Of a DNA stretch of 64,000 bases, positions 53,029 to 61,861 are shown piece by piece. The stretch spans positions 1-64,000 of the forward strand of contig NZ_JANZYP010000024.1 of the NCBI RefSeq assembly GCF_025506355.1, written 5' to 3'. The translations under genes and the position numbers were made by a program. This DNA is from Sphaerisporangium corydalis (lineage in GTDB: Bacteria; Actinomycetota; Actinomycetes; Streptosporangiales; Streptosporangiaceae). The notes beneath the pieces were generated by a model. That model made no database searches. It was not told the origin of the DNA and saw only the letters and a list, made by a program, of their open reading frames with translations. Position 1 is the first letter of the stretch; every line of letters starts with the position of its first letter.

Positions 53029-54351
53029 ATGAGCTTCAGGTGTGGAGTGGCCATGCGAATTCTTTCCTCCCAGGTGTCCAAGCATGTCGGGGAAGAGGTG
53101 CGCGTCGCCGGGTGGCTGCATCGCGTGCGCGCGTTGAAGAAGGTGACCTTCGCCGTGCTGCGGGACCGTGAGGGGCTGATCCAGGTGATCGCCGCCGAGC
53201 CCGGCCTGATGCAGCGCCTCGCCGAGCTTCCCGAGGAGACCGTGATCGAGGTCGTGGGCACCGCCACGGCGAACCCGCAGGCGCCGGGCGGCGTGGAGAT
53301 CACCTCGCCGTCGGTGACCGAGCTCTCCGACCCGGCCGTCCCGCCGCCCTTCGACATCTACCGCCCGGTGGTGTCGGCGAGCCTGCCGACCGTGCTGGAC
53401 AACGCGGCGGTGGCGCTGCGCCACCCCCGGCTGCGGGCGCCGTTCGAGATCTCCGCCGCCTCGGTGGCGGGCTTCCGACGCGCGATGGAGCGGCTGGACT
53501 TCACCGACGTGCACACCCCGAAGGTGGTGTCCTCGGCCACCGAGTCCGGGGCCAACGTCTTCGCGCTCGACTGGTTCGGCCGCAAGGCCTACCTCGCGCA
53601 GTCGCCGCAGTTCTACAAGCAGACCCTGGTCGGGGTCTTCGAGCGGGTCTACGAGGTCGGGCCGGTCTTCCGCGCCGAGCCGCACGACACCGCGCGGCAC
53701 CTCGCGCAGTACACCAGCCTCGACGCCGAGCTCGGCTTCGTGACCGACCACCGCGACGTGATGGCCGTGGTCCGCGAGGCGGTGGCCGACATGGTCTCCA
53801 CCGTCGCCGAGCGCGCCGCCGGCGCGGTGGAGCTGCTCGGCGTGGAGCTGCCCGACGTGCCGGCCGAGATCCCGTCGATCCACTTCGCCGACGCGCAGGA
53901 GCTGCTGGCCCGCGAGACCGACGAGGACCCGCGCGGCGAGCCGGACCTGGCCCCCGCGCACGAGCGGTGGCTGTGCGACTGGGCGATGCGCGAGTACGGC
54001 TCCCAGTTCCTGTTCGTCAGCGGCTACCCGATGGCCAAGCGGCCGTTCTACACCCACCCCGACCCCGAGCGGCCCCAGTACTCCAACAGCTTCGACCTGC
54101 TGTTCCGCGGTCTGGAGCTGGTGACGGGCGGCCAGCGGCTGCACCGCCACTCCGACTACCTGGCGGCGCTGGCGGCGCGCGGGGAGAGCCCGGAGCCGTA
54201 CGCCGGGTACCTCGCCGCGTTCGCGCACGGCATGCCGCCGCACGGCGGGTTCGCCCTCGGCCTCGAGCGCTTCGTCGCCCGCCTGACCGGGGCGGACAAC
54301 ATCCGCTGGACCACCCTGTTCCCGCGCGACCTGCACCGCCTGGCCCCGTGA
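53029..54351 (+). CDS. aspS: Archaeal-type aspartyl-tRNA synthetase, T-box regulated
   Basis: The 440-residue class II synthetase has an N-terminal OB-fold anticodon domain (about 1-110) and a catalytic domain. Motif 2 lies in FRAEPHDTARHLAQYTSLD, and motif 3 in GGFALGLERFVARL. It lacks the GAD insertion of bacterial AspRS and resembles the short archaeal/eukaryotic type. Such enzymes may be non-discriminating and also charge tRNA-Asn. Two starts are possible: ATG 53029, five bases after the T-box-controlled site GCAGGGA, and ATG 53053 after GGAG. The T-box supports the first. A second AspRS elsewhere in the genome is likely but cannot be seen here. Confidence 0.9.
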   Translation: MSFRCGVAMRILSSQVSKHVGEEVRVAGWLHRVRALKKVTFAVLRDREGLIQVIAAEPGLMQRLAELPEETVIEVVGTATANPQAPGGVEITSPSVTELSDPAVPPPFDIYRPVVSASLPTVLDNAAVALRHPRLRAPFEISAASVAGFRRAMERLDFTDVHTPKVVSSATESGANVFALDWFGRKAYLAQSPQFYKQTLVGVFERVYEVGPVFRAEPHDTARHLAQYTSLDAELGFVTDHRDVMAVVREAVADMVSTVAERAAGAVELLGVELPDVPAEIPSIHFADAQELLARETDEDPRGEPDLAPAHERWLCDWAMREYGSQFLFVSGYPMAKRPFYTHPDPERPQYSNSFDLLFRGLELVTGGQRLHRHSDYLAALAARGESPEPYAGYLAAFAHGMPPHGGFALGLERFVARLTGADNIRWTTLFPRDLHRLAP

Positions 54352-54386
54352 CCGCAGGGCCGGGGGCCGTTCCCCCGGCCCCCGGC

Positions 54387-56180
54387 TCACGAGCACAGGT
54401 GCCGCCTCAGGCTGTACAGGGCGGGGCCGATCAGGACCAGTGAGATCCCGGTCAGCCAGGCCAGGTGCCCCGCCGCGGCGCGCAGGTCGCCCGTGGTGAC
54501 CAGGGCCCTGGCCAGTTCCACGCCGTGCCGCAGCGGAGAGGCCTCGGCGACCGCGCGCAGCGGCGCCGGCAGCCGCGCGGTGGGGAAGAAGACCCCGCTC
54601 AGCAGGGTGAGCGGGGTCAGCACCAGCGTGTAGAAGTAGGAGTAGGCGTTGATCGCGCGTACGGTGCCGGTGAAGATCAGCCCGGCGCAGGCGAAGACCA
54701 GGCCGAGCGGGAGCAGGGCCGGCACGGCGAGCACGGCGGTGCCCGCGGGCGCGTAGCCCATCGCCGCGATGATCGCCAGGTAGACGCCGGTGTAGACCAG
54801 GCACCGGGTGAGCGCCCACATCAGCTCGCCGAGCGCGATGTCGGCCGGTTCCACGGGGCTGGTCACCGCCGCGTCGTAGCTCCGTGCGTGGCGGAGCCGC
54901 ACGAAGACGTTGTAGGTGACCTCGAAGACCGCGCCGTTCATCGCGGTGACGGCCAGCAGGCCAGGGGCGACGAAGTTCGCGTACGAGGAGCCGAGGGCGC
55001 TCCCGTTGACGTAGAACCCGAGGCCGATGCCGAGGGCCGCCAGGGAGAAGACCGGCTCGAAGAAGTTGGGGACGATGGTGGTCTTGTACGACTTGCGGAA
55101 CAGCGTGAGGTCGCGCCACCAGATCCGCGCGGCCAGGGCGGGCGACGGCGGGTAGAGGGTGCGGCGCCGGCGCGGCGCGGCGGGCGCGGGCCGCCCGGCG
55201 GGGGGGTCGGCCGAGGGGCGCTGGTCGAGGGCGTGCAGCGCGTCCTGCAGCGAGCTCGGCCTGACCATGGGCTCGGACCCTTGCAGGTCCGCCTCGGCGG
55301 CGAGGCCGGTGGCCGAGTCGTCGAACACCAGCAGGCGGTTGCCGACCCGCAGCCGCTCGCGCCGCCGGGCCCAGGCGGGCACCGGCGAGCCGGGCCGGGG
55401 GGCGTCGACCTCGACCACGTACCTCGGGACGGTCTCGGCCACCAGCCGCCGGGGGCTCGCGGTGTGCCGCACCCGCCCGGCCCGCAGGACGGTGACCCCG
55501 TCGCAGAGCCGCTCGACCTCCTCCATGTAGTGCGTGGTGACGACCAGGGTCTTGCCCGTGGCGCACAGGGTGTCGAGCAGGTCCCACAACAGCAGGCGGC
55601 CCTCGGGGTCGAGCCCGGTGCTCGGCTCGTCCAGCAGGATCAGGTCGGGGTCGTTCACCAGCGCCCTGGCGATGAGCAGGCGCCGCTGCATGCCGCCGGA
55701 CAGCGTCTCCGGGCGGGCGCGGGCGTACGCGGTGAGGCCCACGGTCGCGAGGAGCTCGTCGGCGCGGGCGGCGGAGGCCCGCCCCGACAGGCCGTGGTAG
55801 CGGCCGAAAGTGGTGAGGTTCTCCCGGACGAGGATCTCGTTGTCGTAGGTCATCCCCTGCGGGACCACGCCGATGCGGGCCTTGACGGCCCTCGGGTCGC
55901 GTGCCGCGTCGTGCCCGAGCACCCGGAGCGACCCGCTGTCGGGCGCGAGCGTGGCGCTGAGCATGCGCATGAGCGTGGTCTTCCCGGCGCCGTTCGGGCC
56001 GACCAGCCCGTGACGGCCGCCTGCGGGGATCGCGATCGAGACGCCGTCCACGGCGAGATGAGCGCCGTGCCGGCGGCGGAGGTCGCGGCCGTCCACGGCC
56101 AGGAGGCGGGGGACCGGGACGAGGGGTTCGGCGAGTGCGGTGTCGGCGTTCGCGGGGTCTACCGAATTCGGAATACTCAA
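54387..56180 (-). CDS. Fused ABC-2 ATPase and permease (NodI/NodJ or DrrA/DrrB type)
   Basis: The 597-residue protein combines an ATPase (about residues 28-330) and an ABC-2 type permease (about 345-597, six helices). Walker A is GPNGAGKTT, the signature is LSGGMQRR, Walker B is LILLDEPSTGLDPEG, and the switch His is in VVTTHYMEE. The pattern of the permease (LTLFRKSYKTTIVPNFFEPVFSLAALG, split over this span) resembles NodJ and antibiotic exporters such as DrrB. Fused forms are less usual than the two-gene arrangement. It is convergent with the tRNA-synthetase gene and divergent from the LAL regulator, so it may export the locus product. Start is ATG at 56180. Confidence 0.92.
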   Translation of the reverse strand: MSIPNSVDPANADTALAEPLVPVPRLLAVDGRDLRRRHGAHLAVDGVSIAIPAGGRHGLVGPNGAGKTTLMRMLSATLAPDSGSLRVLGHDAARDPRAVKARIGVVPQGMTYDNEILVRENLTTFGRYHGLSGRASAARADELLATVGLTAYARARPETLSGGMQRRLLIARALVNDPDLILLDEPSTGLDPEGRLLLWDLLDTLCATGKTLVVTTHYMEEVERLCDGVTVLRAGRVRHTASPRRLVAETVPRYVVEVDAPRPGSPVPAWARRRERLRVGNRLLVFDDSATGLAAEADLQGSEPMVRPSSLQDALHALDQRPSADPPAGRPAPAAPRRRRTLYPPSPALAARIWWRDLTLFRKSYKTTIVPNFFEPVFSLAALGIGLGFYVNGSALGSSYANFVAPGLLAVTAMNGAVFEVTYNVFVRLRHARSYDAAVTSPVEPADIALGELMWALTRCLVYTGVYLAIIAAMGYAPAGTAVLAVPALLPLGLVFACAGLIFTGTVRAINAYSYFYTLVLTPLTLLSGVFFPTARLPAPLRAVAEASPLRHGVELARALVTTGDLRAAAGHLAWLTGISLVLIGPALYSLRRHLCS

Positions 56181-56371
56181 TGGGGGTAGCGCCTTTTCGA
56201 CGGAAGCGGTGACTCCATATAAGGGGCGCCCGGAATTGCGGCCTTCTCCGGCGCGCCCCTTCCGCGGGCGCCGCCTTTACGGCGCTCACAAACTGTGCCC
56301 GAAGGGGTGGGCGGGTCTCGTCACGGTTCGCTCTACTCAGGCGAGTAAACGGGACATCTTTGGCAGATTCA

Positions 56372-56387
56372 TCAGGGAAATCCCTGA
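56372..56387. promoter_or_regulatory. Palindrome upstream of LAL regulator
   Basis: TCAGGGA and TCCCTGA form a perfect inverted repeat around AA. It lies 104 bases before the LAL start codon, in an A/T-rich promoter region shared with the divergent transporter gene. A close relative occurs at 59381-59396. Confidence 0.6.
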
Positions 56388-56490
56388 AGCATTGCCGTGA
56401 AATGTTATGGTTTGTTGATTGCTGCGGTCGAACAATCCGCACCGTTGTGAATCGACGACGGTGAGGAGGTGCCTCCCGTCGAGAGGAACC

Positions 56491-59238
56491 ATGGAAGTTG
56501 CCGGCAGGGCGCGCGAGATCGGCATGATCGGTAAGTGGCTCGACAGCGGGACGTCCGGGCCCTGGATGGCGGTGCTGAGCGGAGACGTGGGCATCGGCAA
56601 GTCCACCATCTGGTCGACGGCGCTGGAGGTGGCGGCCGGGCGGTCGTACCAGGTCCTCTCCTGCCGGTCCGACGAGAGCGAGACCGGCCTCGCCTACGCG
56701 GGCCTCGGAGACCTGGTCAACGGCGTGGAGGGCTCGGCGGCCGTACGCGGCCTGCGCGAGCCGCTGCGCAGGGCCCTCGCCACCGCCCTGTGGTGGGAGC
56801 AGCCCGAAGGAGAGCCGCCCAGCCGGCGCGCGGTCGCCATGGCCGTCCTCGACCTGGTCAGGCGCCTGAGCGCCGAGCGGCCCGTGCTCATCGCCCTGGA
56901 CGACCTGCAGTGGCTGGACTCCGCGACCGAGGTCGTGCTCGCCTTCGTGCTCAGGCGGCTGACCGTCGAGCCCGTCAAGCTGCTCGCCACCCTGCGGACC
57001 GGGCCCGACGGCGACGCCTGGCCGGCGCTCGCCCGGGTGCTGCCCGCCGAGCGGGTCACCCGCTGGGAGGCGGGCCCGCTGAGCCCGGACGCCCTGGCCG
57101 CCGTCGTGGAGGGCCGGTACGGCACCGCGCTCACCCGGCCCCTGCTGCGGCGGCTGCACGAGGCGTGCGGCGGCAATCCCCTGTTCGGCCTGGAGATGGC
57201 CAGGGCCTGGGCCGAGCGGTCCGACCCGGCCGCCGCCATGTCCCTGCCGGAGAGCCTGCGGCACCGGCTCCGCCAGCGCGTCTCGGCGCTGTCCCCGGCC
57301 GCCGCCGAGGCGGCGCTCCTGGTCGCCTGCGCCTCCCGGCCCACCATCGGCCTGGTCGAGACCGTGACCGGCGGGCTCGAAGGGCTGGCGGAGACGACCT
57401 CCGAGTGGCTCGTCTCACTCGACGGTGAGGTCCCGCGCTTCCGCAACCCGCTGTTCGGCGTCGCGGTGCTGGAGGTCGCGGGCCCGCTGCGGCGGCGCGA
57501 TATGCATGTCCGGCTCGCCCGGGTGGTCGACGACCCGGAGGAGCGCGCGAGGCACCTCGCGGCGACCGCCGGCGAACCGGACGCGGAGGTGGCCGACACC
57601 CTGGACGACGCCGCGACCCTCGCCGCCACCCGGGGCGCCCCGCTGGTCGCGGGCGAGATGGCCATGCACGCCGCCCGCCTCACCCCCTCAGGGCAGGCCG
57701 ACATCGGGCTGCGCCGCCAGCTCGCCGCCGCCGCCCACCTGATCTCCGGCGGCGACGGAACGCGCGCCCGTGCCCTTCTGGAGGACGCCCTGCGCCGGTG
57801 CCCGCCCGGGCCCGGCAGGGCCGAGGTGTTCTTCCTGCTGGGCCGGGCCATCTTCAACTCCGGTGACATCGCGGGCTCGATCGTGCCGCTCCAGTGGGGC
57901 CGGGCCGAGATCGCCGGCCACCCCGAGCTGCTCGTCCCGATCACGGCCAGCCTCACGTACTTCTGCATGCACCTGGGCGACCTCGCCGCCGCGCTCGGGC
58001 ACGCCAGGGAGCTGCTGACCCTCGCCGAGGGGACCGGCGACCGGGCGACGCGCGACGACGCCGTCATCGTCCTGGCCACGCTGGAGTTCATGTGCAACGC
58101 CTCGGCCCCGGTGGGGCTGCCGGTGCCCGCGCGGGCCCGCGACCGCGACCGCGCGCCGCTGGTGGCCCTGCACATGTACGGCTACCTGTGCCGGTGCCTC
58201 GGGGACCTGCCCGCCGCCAAGGCCGCGTTCGCCACCCTGCGCGCCGCGGTGGCCGAGACCGGGACCGAGGCCTCCGCCGAGTGGGGGATGGTCTGGGCCG
58301 CCGAGGTGGAGTGCCTGGCCGGCGACCTCAAGGCGGCGGCGCGGTACGCCGACCTGGCCGCCCACGCCGTCCAGGAGACCGGCGTGCCCTCCTCGGCCGC
58401 CCTGTTCGCCGAGGCGCTGGTGCTCAGCCTGCGGGGCGAGCTGGACCGGGCGCGGCGGCTGGCCGGGGAGGGGCTGTCGGTGGCGCACGCCTCGGGCCAC
58501 CGGACGGCCGCGCTCACCGTGCGGGCGCTGCTCGGCTTCATCGACCTGTCCGGCGACGACCCGATGGCGGCCGTGCTGCACCTGGACGCCGCCGACCAGA
58601 TGTCCAGCTCCCTCGGCGCGGTCCTCGAAGTGGTCTGCCCGACGGCCGGAGCCGACCACGTGGAAGCGCTGGTGCTGGTCGGGCGGTATGACCAGGCCGC
58701 CGAACGCGCGGAGAGGATGCAACGGGCCGTACGGGCGATCGACCAGCCGCTGGCCAGGGGCCTGGCCGGGCGGGCGCGCGGCGTGCTGCTGACCGCCACG
58801 GGGTCGCCCAAGCGGGGCGTCGCCGAGCTGGAGGCCGCCGCCGCCGAGTTCTCCACCGCCGGGATGCCGTTCGAGCTGGCCCGCACGCTGCTGGCGCTCG
58901 GCAGGTCGCAGAACCGGCTGCGCCGGCGGGAGGCCGCGCGGCGCAGCATGGAGCGGGCCGGACGGATCTTCACCGAGCTCGGGGCCGAGGGGTGGGCCGA
59001 GCGGGCGGTGCTGCGGTCGCGCCTTTCCACGCCCAACAAGCTGACGGTCTCCGAGGCGCCGGTCGTGGCGCTGGCGGCCGAGGGGCGCACCAACCAGGAG
59101 ATCGCCGACGAGCTGGCGATCGGGGTGAAGACGGTGGAGAGCCACCTGTCCAGCGCCTACCGCAAGCTCGGCGTCCGCAGCCGCACCGAGCTGGTGGTCC
59201 GGCTGACCGCCGACCGGCGCGGCGCCGGCCAGGACTGA
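56491..59238 (+). CDS. LAL-type LuxR-family transcriptional regulator
   Basis: The 915-residue protein has an N-terminal AAA ATPase (Walker A GDVGIGKST at 31-39, Walker B VLIALDDLQWLD) and a middle region of TPR-like helices. The C-terminal LuxR helix-turn-helix covers about residues 850-910, with AEGRTNQEIADELAIGVKTV. LAL regulators are frequent pathway-specific activators of actinomycete biosynthetic clusters. It is followed by the oxygenase operon on the same strand, which it may control. The start is ATG at 56491 after GAGAGG; the longer frame from 56419 contains no conserved sequence. The stop codon falls in a 15-bp tandem repeat. Confidence 0.92.
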   Translation: MEVAGRAREIGMIGKWLDSGTSGPWMAVLSGDVGIGKSTIWSTALEVAAGRSYQVLSCRSDESETGLAYAGLGDLVNGVEGSAAVRGLREPLRRALATALWWEQPEGEPPSRRAVAMAVLDLVRRLSAERPVLIALDDLQWLDSATEVVLAFVLRRLTVEPVKLLATLRTGPDGDAWPALARVLPAERVTRWEAGPLSPDALAAVVEGRYGTALTRPLLRRLHEACGGNPLFGLEMARAWAERSDPAAAMSLPESLRHRLRQRVSALSPAAAEAALLVACASRPTIGLVETVTGGLEGLAETTSEWLVSLDGEVPRFRNPLFGVAVLEVAGPLRRRDMHVRLARVVDDPEERARHLAATAGEPDAEVADTLDDAATLAATRGAPLVAGEMAMHAARLTPSGQADIGLRRQLAAAAHLISGGDGTRARALLEDALRRCPPGPGRAEVFFLLGRAIFNSGDIAGSIVPLQWGRAEIAGHPELLVPITASLTYFCMHLGDLAAALGHARELLTLAEGTGDRATRDDAVIVLATLEFMCNASAPVGLPVPARARDRDRAPLVALHMYGYLCRCLGDLPAAKAAFATLRAAVAETGTEASAEWGMVWAAEVECLAGDLKAAARYADLAAHAVQETGVPSSAALFAEALVLSLRGELDRARRLAGEGLSVAHASGHRTAALTVRALLGFIDLSGDDPMAAVLHLDAADQMSSSLGAVLEVVCPTAGADHVEALVLVGRYDQAAERAERMQRAVRAIDQPLARGLAGRARGVLLTATGSPKRGVAELEAAAAEFSTAGMPFELARTLLALGRSQNRLRRREAARRSMERAGRIFTELGAEGWAERAVLRSRLSTPNKLTVSEAPVVALAAEGRTNQEIADELAIGVKTVESHLSSAYRKLGVRSRTELVVRLTADRRGAGQD

Positions 59239-59292
59239 GCCGGTCGGGATTGAGCCGGTCGGGATTGAGCCGGCCGGGACTGAGCCGGTCGG
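59233..59292. repeat. 15-bp tandem repeat with four in-frame stop codons at the LAL 3' end
   Basis: GAYTGAGCCGGYCGG occurs four times head to tail at 59233, 59248, 59263 and 59278. The first copy contains the natural stop (59236-59238). Because the unit is a multiple of three, each copy puts TGA in the same frame, giving four successive stops. Confidence 0.92.
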
Positions 59293-59603
59293 GCGCGGTA
59301 GGGGACCGGGCCGGTCCGGCCGGTCTCCGGCAGCGGCCGTACCGGGCGGCGGGGTCCCGGTTCCTCCCGGCCGACCTGTTTCAGGGTTTCCCCCAATGAC
59401 GCGGCAAGAAGTGGCCTGTTTAATCAGCACGATGAAGCCGGCGTCCCGGCGGTCAATGCGGTCGGGAAGGAGGAAGTGGCGCACGGCCCACCACAGGGAT
59501 CGCGTTCTCATCGGCCTTTCTCGCCGGCCGGCCGGACCACCGAATCATCCGGCGGAATGACGGCCACGGTAAGCGAAACCTTCGCAACGGAACGGATACC
59601 GCC
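59293..59603 (+). promoter_or_regulatory. Leader of the oxygenase operon with a TCAGGG-type site
   Basis: No gene is seen in this 311-base stretch. At 59381-59396 TCAGGGTTTCCCCCAA resembles the palindrome TCAGGGAAATCCCTGA before the LAL gene in spacing and first half. The A/T-richer bases 59400-59445 are a likely promoter area. GGAAGGAGGAAG at 59464-59475 looks like a ribosome binding site but is not followed by a convincing gene. Confidence 0.45.
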
Positions 59604-60641
59604 ATGTCCAAATCGAGCGAGCCGTTGACAGAGATCCCCGTCGTCGAGATTTCCGGCGAGGAAAGGGAGTCGTTCCGCAGGGGGATCGGCCCCGTCTCCG
59701 AGAATCCGTATGAAGCGTTCGAATCGTTCCTCACACAGGTCCGCCGGGCCGAGAAGGCGCTCCCGGAGCGGGTGCGCGACGCCCTCGAAGCCCTGCGGAG
59801 CGGGAAGGCGCCGGGCGCGCTGCTCGTCAGGAACCTGCCGATCACGCCCGACCTGCCGCCGACGCCCGAGCGGTCGTTCTCCGCGCTGCCCGACCTCACC
59901 GCCGTGGGCACCGAGGCGGTGCTCGCGAGCGCCGTGAACGTGCTCGGCGAGCCGTTCAGCTACCTGGAGTGGGACTCCGGCCACCTGGTCCACAACAAGT
60001 ACCCGATCCGCGCCCACCGCGACCTGCAGTTCGGCTCCAACGCGGTGGAGTTCCTCCTGCACACCGAGACGCCCTTCCGCGACGTCTCCCCCGACTACCT
60101 CGCCCTGCTCTGCCTGCGCGGCGACCCGACCGGCCAGGCCAAGACCAGGGTCTCCGACATCACCCGCGTGGTCGACTCCCTGGACGACGACGCCCTCGCG
60201 GTGCTGTCCAGGCCGCTCTACGCGTTCGAGACCGACAACCCCCTCGTCATCGTGGACGGGCGCGGGCTCACCGAACCGCAGCCGATCATCAGCCACCGGG
60301 ACGGCACCCGGGTGATCGAGTACGTGGGCGACCTCGTCGCCGTCGAGGAGGAGGCCGCGCGCGTGCTGGACGACCTGGGCCGCCGGGTGCTGGCCATCGC
60401 CACCGACGTGGCGCTGTCCCAGGGAGACCTGCTCGTGCTGGACAACTCCCGCGTCGTGCACGGGCGCAACGCCATCGTCCCGAGCTACGACGGCACCGAC
60501 CGGTGGCTGCAGCGCATGCTCGTCACCACCCGCCTGCTCGGCGGCGAGCCACGGACGGACGGCCGCCTGGTCTCCGACCGGCGTTACGCGAACTACCCCA
60601 ACGACTACCAGCAGGCGCTCCGTCAGCCCGCCGCCCAGTAG
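59604..60641 (+). CDS. Clavaminate-synthase-like Fe(II)/2-oxoglutarate oxygenase (first)
   Basis: The 345-residue protein belongs to the TauD/CAS-like non-heme iron oxygenases related to AsnO and VioC amino-acid hydroxylases. The iron facial triad is His153 and Glu155 in LLHTETPF and His286 in RVVHGRN. The 2-oxoglutarate-binding Arg is in DRWLQR at 299-304. It is likely to hydroxylate or desaturate an amino acid or amino-acid-derived small molecule in the cytoplasm. It is first in an operon with an amidohydrolase, a radical SAM enzyme and a related oxygenase. The start is ATG at 59604; the ribosome binding site is weak (GGAACGG). Substrate unknown. Confidence 0.9.
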   Translation: MSKSSEPLTEIPVVEISGEERESFRRGIGPVSENPYEAFESFLTQVRRAEKALPERVRDALEALRSGKAPGALLVRNLPITPDLPPTPERSFSALPDLTAVGTEAVLASAVNVLGEPFSYLEWDSGHLVHNKYPIRAHRDLQFGSNAVEFLLHTETPFRDVSPDYLALLCLRGDPTGQAKTRVSDITRVVDSLDDDALAVLSRPLYAFETDNPLVIVDGRGLTEPQPIISHRDGTRVIEYVGDLVAVEEEAARVLDDLGRRVLAIATDVALSQGDLLVLDNSRVVHGRNAIVPSYDGTDRWLQRMLVTTRLLGGEPRTDGRLVSDRRYANYPNDYQQALRQPAAQ

Positions 60642-60674
60642 GAGAGAACGCCGCAGCCCTGGAGGACTCGGACC

Positions 60675-61817
60675 ATGTGGAACGGCTACCCGGTCGTCGA
60701 CGCCGACGGCCACGTCATCGAACCCGGGACGCTCTGGGAGCAGTACGTCGAGCCCGCGTTCCGCGACACCTGCCTGCGGGTGGAACGCGATCGGCTCGAC
60801 GGCGACCGCCTGATCATCGAGGGCCGGCCCTCCCGGCTGATCCGCAGGCTCGGCGGCGTCCCGTACGACCCGGAGCAGCCCATCCACGACTGGAACACCC
60901 TGCAGCTCAAGGAGTACGCGTCGTTCCTGGAGTCGAGCCCGCCCGCGTCCTACGACGGCGCGGCGCGGGTGCGGTGGCTGGACGAGCAGGACATCGAGGC
61001 GACGCTGCTGTTCCCGTCGCTCGGGCTGATCTGGCCGAGGGAGGTCGACCCCGCCTCCCCGTACGCCGTCGCGCACTTCCGGGCCTACAACCGGTGGATG
61101 GCCGACTACGCCTCGGCGGACCCCGGCCGGATCGTCCCGGTGGGGCAGCTCTCCCTGTCCCCGCTCCTCGGCCTGGCCGAGGAGGTGAAGGCGCTCGACG
61201 CGGCCGGGTTCCGGCACGTCATGCTCCCGCACGGGGTCACGGGCCACCTCGACACGCGCCTGGACCCGTTCTGGGCCGCCGCGCAGCACCACGGCATGGT
61301 GGTCCACCTGCACAAGGTCGCCGTGCCGCACCTGCTGCCGCTGCCCCTGCCGACCAGCGTGCACTCCTCAGGCCCCGGCGCCTTCTTCAACCACGTCAAC
61401 GAGATCCTGCCGGGCCAGCTCTTCCTGGCCGGGCTCCTGGACGCCCGCGTCCCCGACCGGTTCCCCGGCCTGCGATTCGCCTTCCACGAGTGCAACATCG
61501 GCTGGCTGCCCGCGTGGCTCGAACGCGCGCAGGAGTCCTACGAGACGCTGCGCGAGACCGGCAGGCCCACCCCCGACCACCTGCCGCACCACTACCTGTA
61601 CGAGCGGGACACCTTCTTCTTCTCGACGGGCCTCGGCGAACGGCTGGAGCGGCTCCCCGAAGAGCTCCACTCCCGGGTCCTGCTGGCCACCGACTTCCCG
61701 CACCCGGGGACGCCGTTCCGGCCCCGGGAGGAATGGGAGCCGGTGCTGGAGGGGCTTCCCGCGAAACTGCGCCCCGCCCTGCTCGGCGAGAACGCCCTGC
61801 GCCTGCTGGACAAGTGA
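60675..61817 (+). CDS. Amidohydrolase-family protein (ACMSD-like)
   Basis: The 380-residue protein belongs to the amidohydrolase-2 family, which includes ACMSD-type decarboxylases and hydrolases. The N-terminal metal motif is DADGHVIEP, with His13. A mid motif HLHKVAVPH may hold another ligand, and the late metal Asp is in LLATDFPHPG near 337-346. Family members decarboxylate or hydrolyse aromatic or acidic substrates through one metal ion. The start is ATG at 60675, eight bases after GGAGG, 33 bases after the oxygenase stop. Substrate unknown. Confidence 0.88.
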   Translation: MWNGYPVVDADGHVIEPGTLWEQYVEPAFRDTCLRVERDRLDGDRLIIEGRPSRLIRRLGGVPYDPEQPIHDWNTLQLKEYASFLESSPPASYDGAARVRWLDEQDIEATLLFPSLGLIWPREVDPASPYAVAHFRAYNRWMADYASADPGRIVPVGQLSLSPLLGLAEEVKALDAAGFRHVMLPHGVTGHLDTRLDPFWAAAQHHGMVVHLHKVAVPHLLPLPLPTSVHSSGPGAFFNHVNEILPGQLFLAGLLDARVPDRFPGLRFAFHECNIGWLPAWLERAQESYETLRETGRPTPDHLPHHYLYERDTFFFSTGLGERLERLPEELHSRVLLATDFPHPGTPFRPREEWEPVLEGLPAKLRPALLGENALRLLDK

Positions 61818-61861
61818 CCCCTTCGCCCGCCCGGCGATCCATCTCCCCGGTGGAGGACTTC

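Noticed and set aside
52807-57264. A 1485-codon open frame on the minus strand
   Set aside because: It runs antisense or out of frame through the AspRS, the exporter and the LAL gene; its product is low-complexity and has no domain. Long shadow frames are expected at this GC content.
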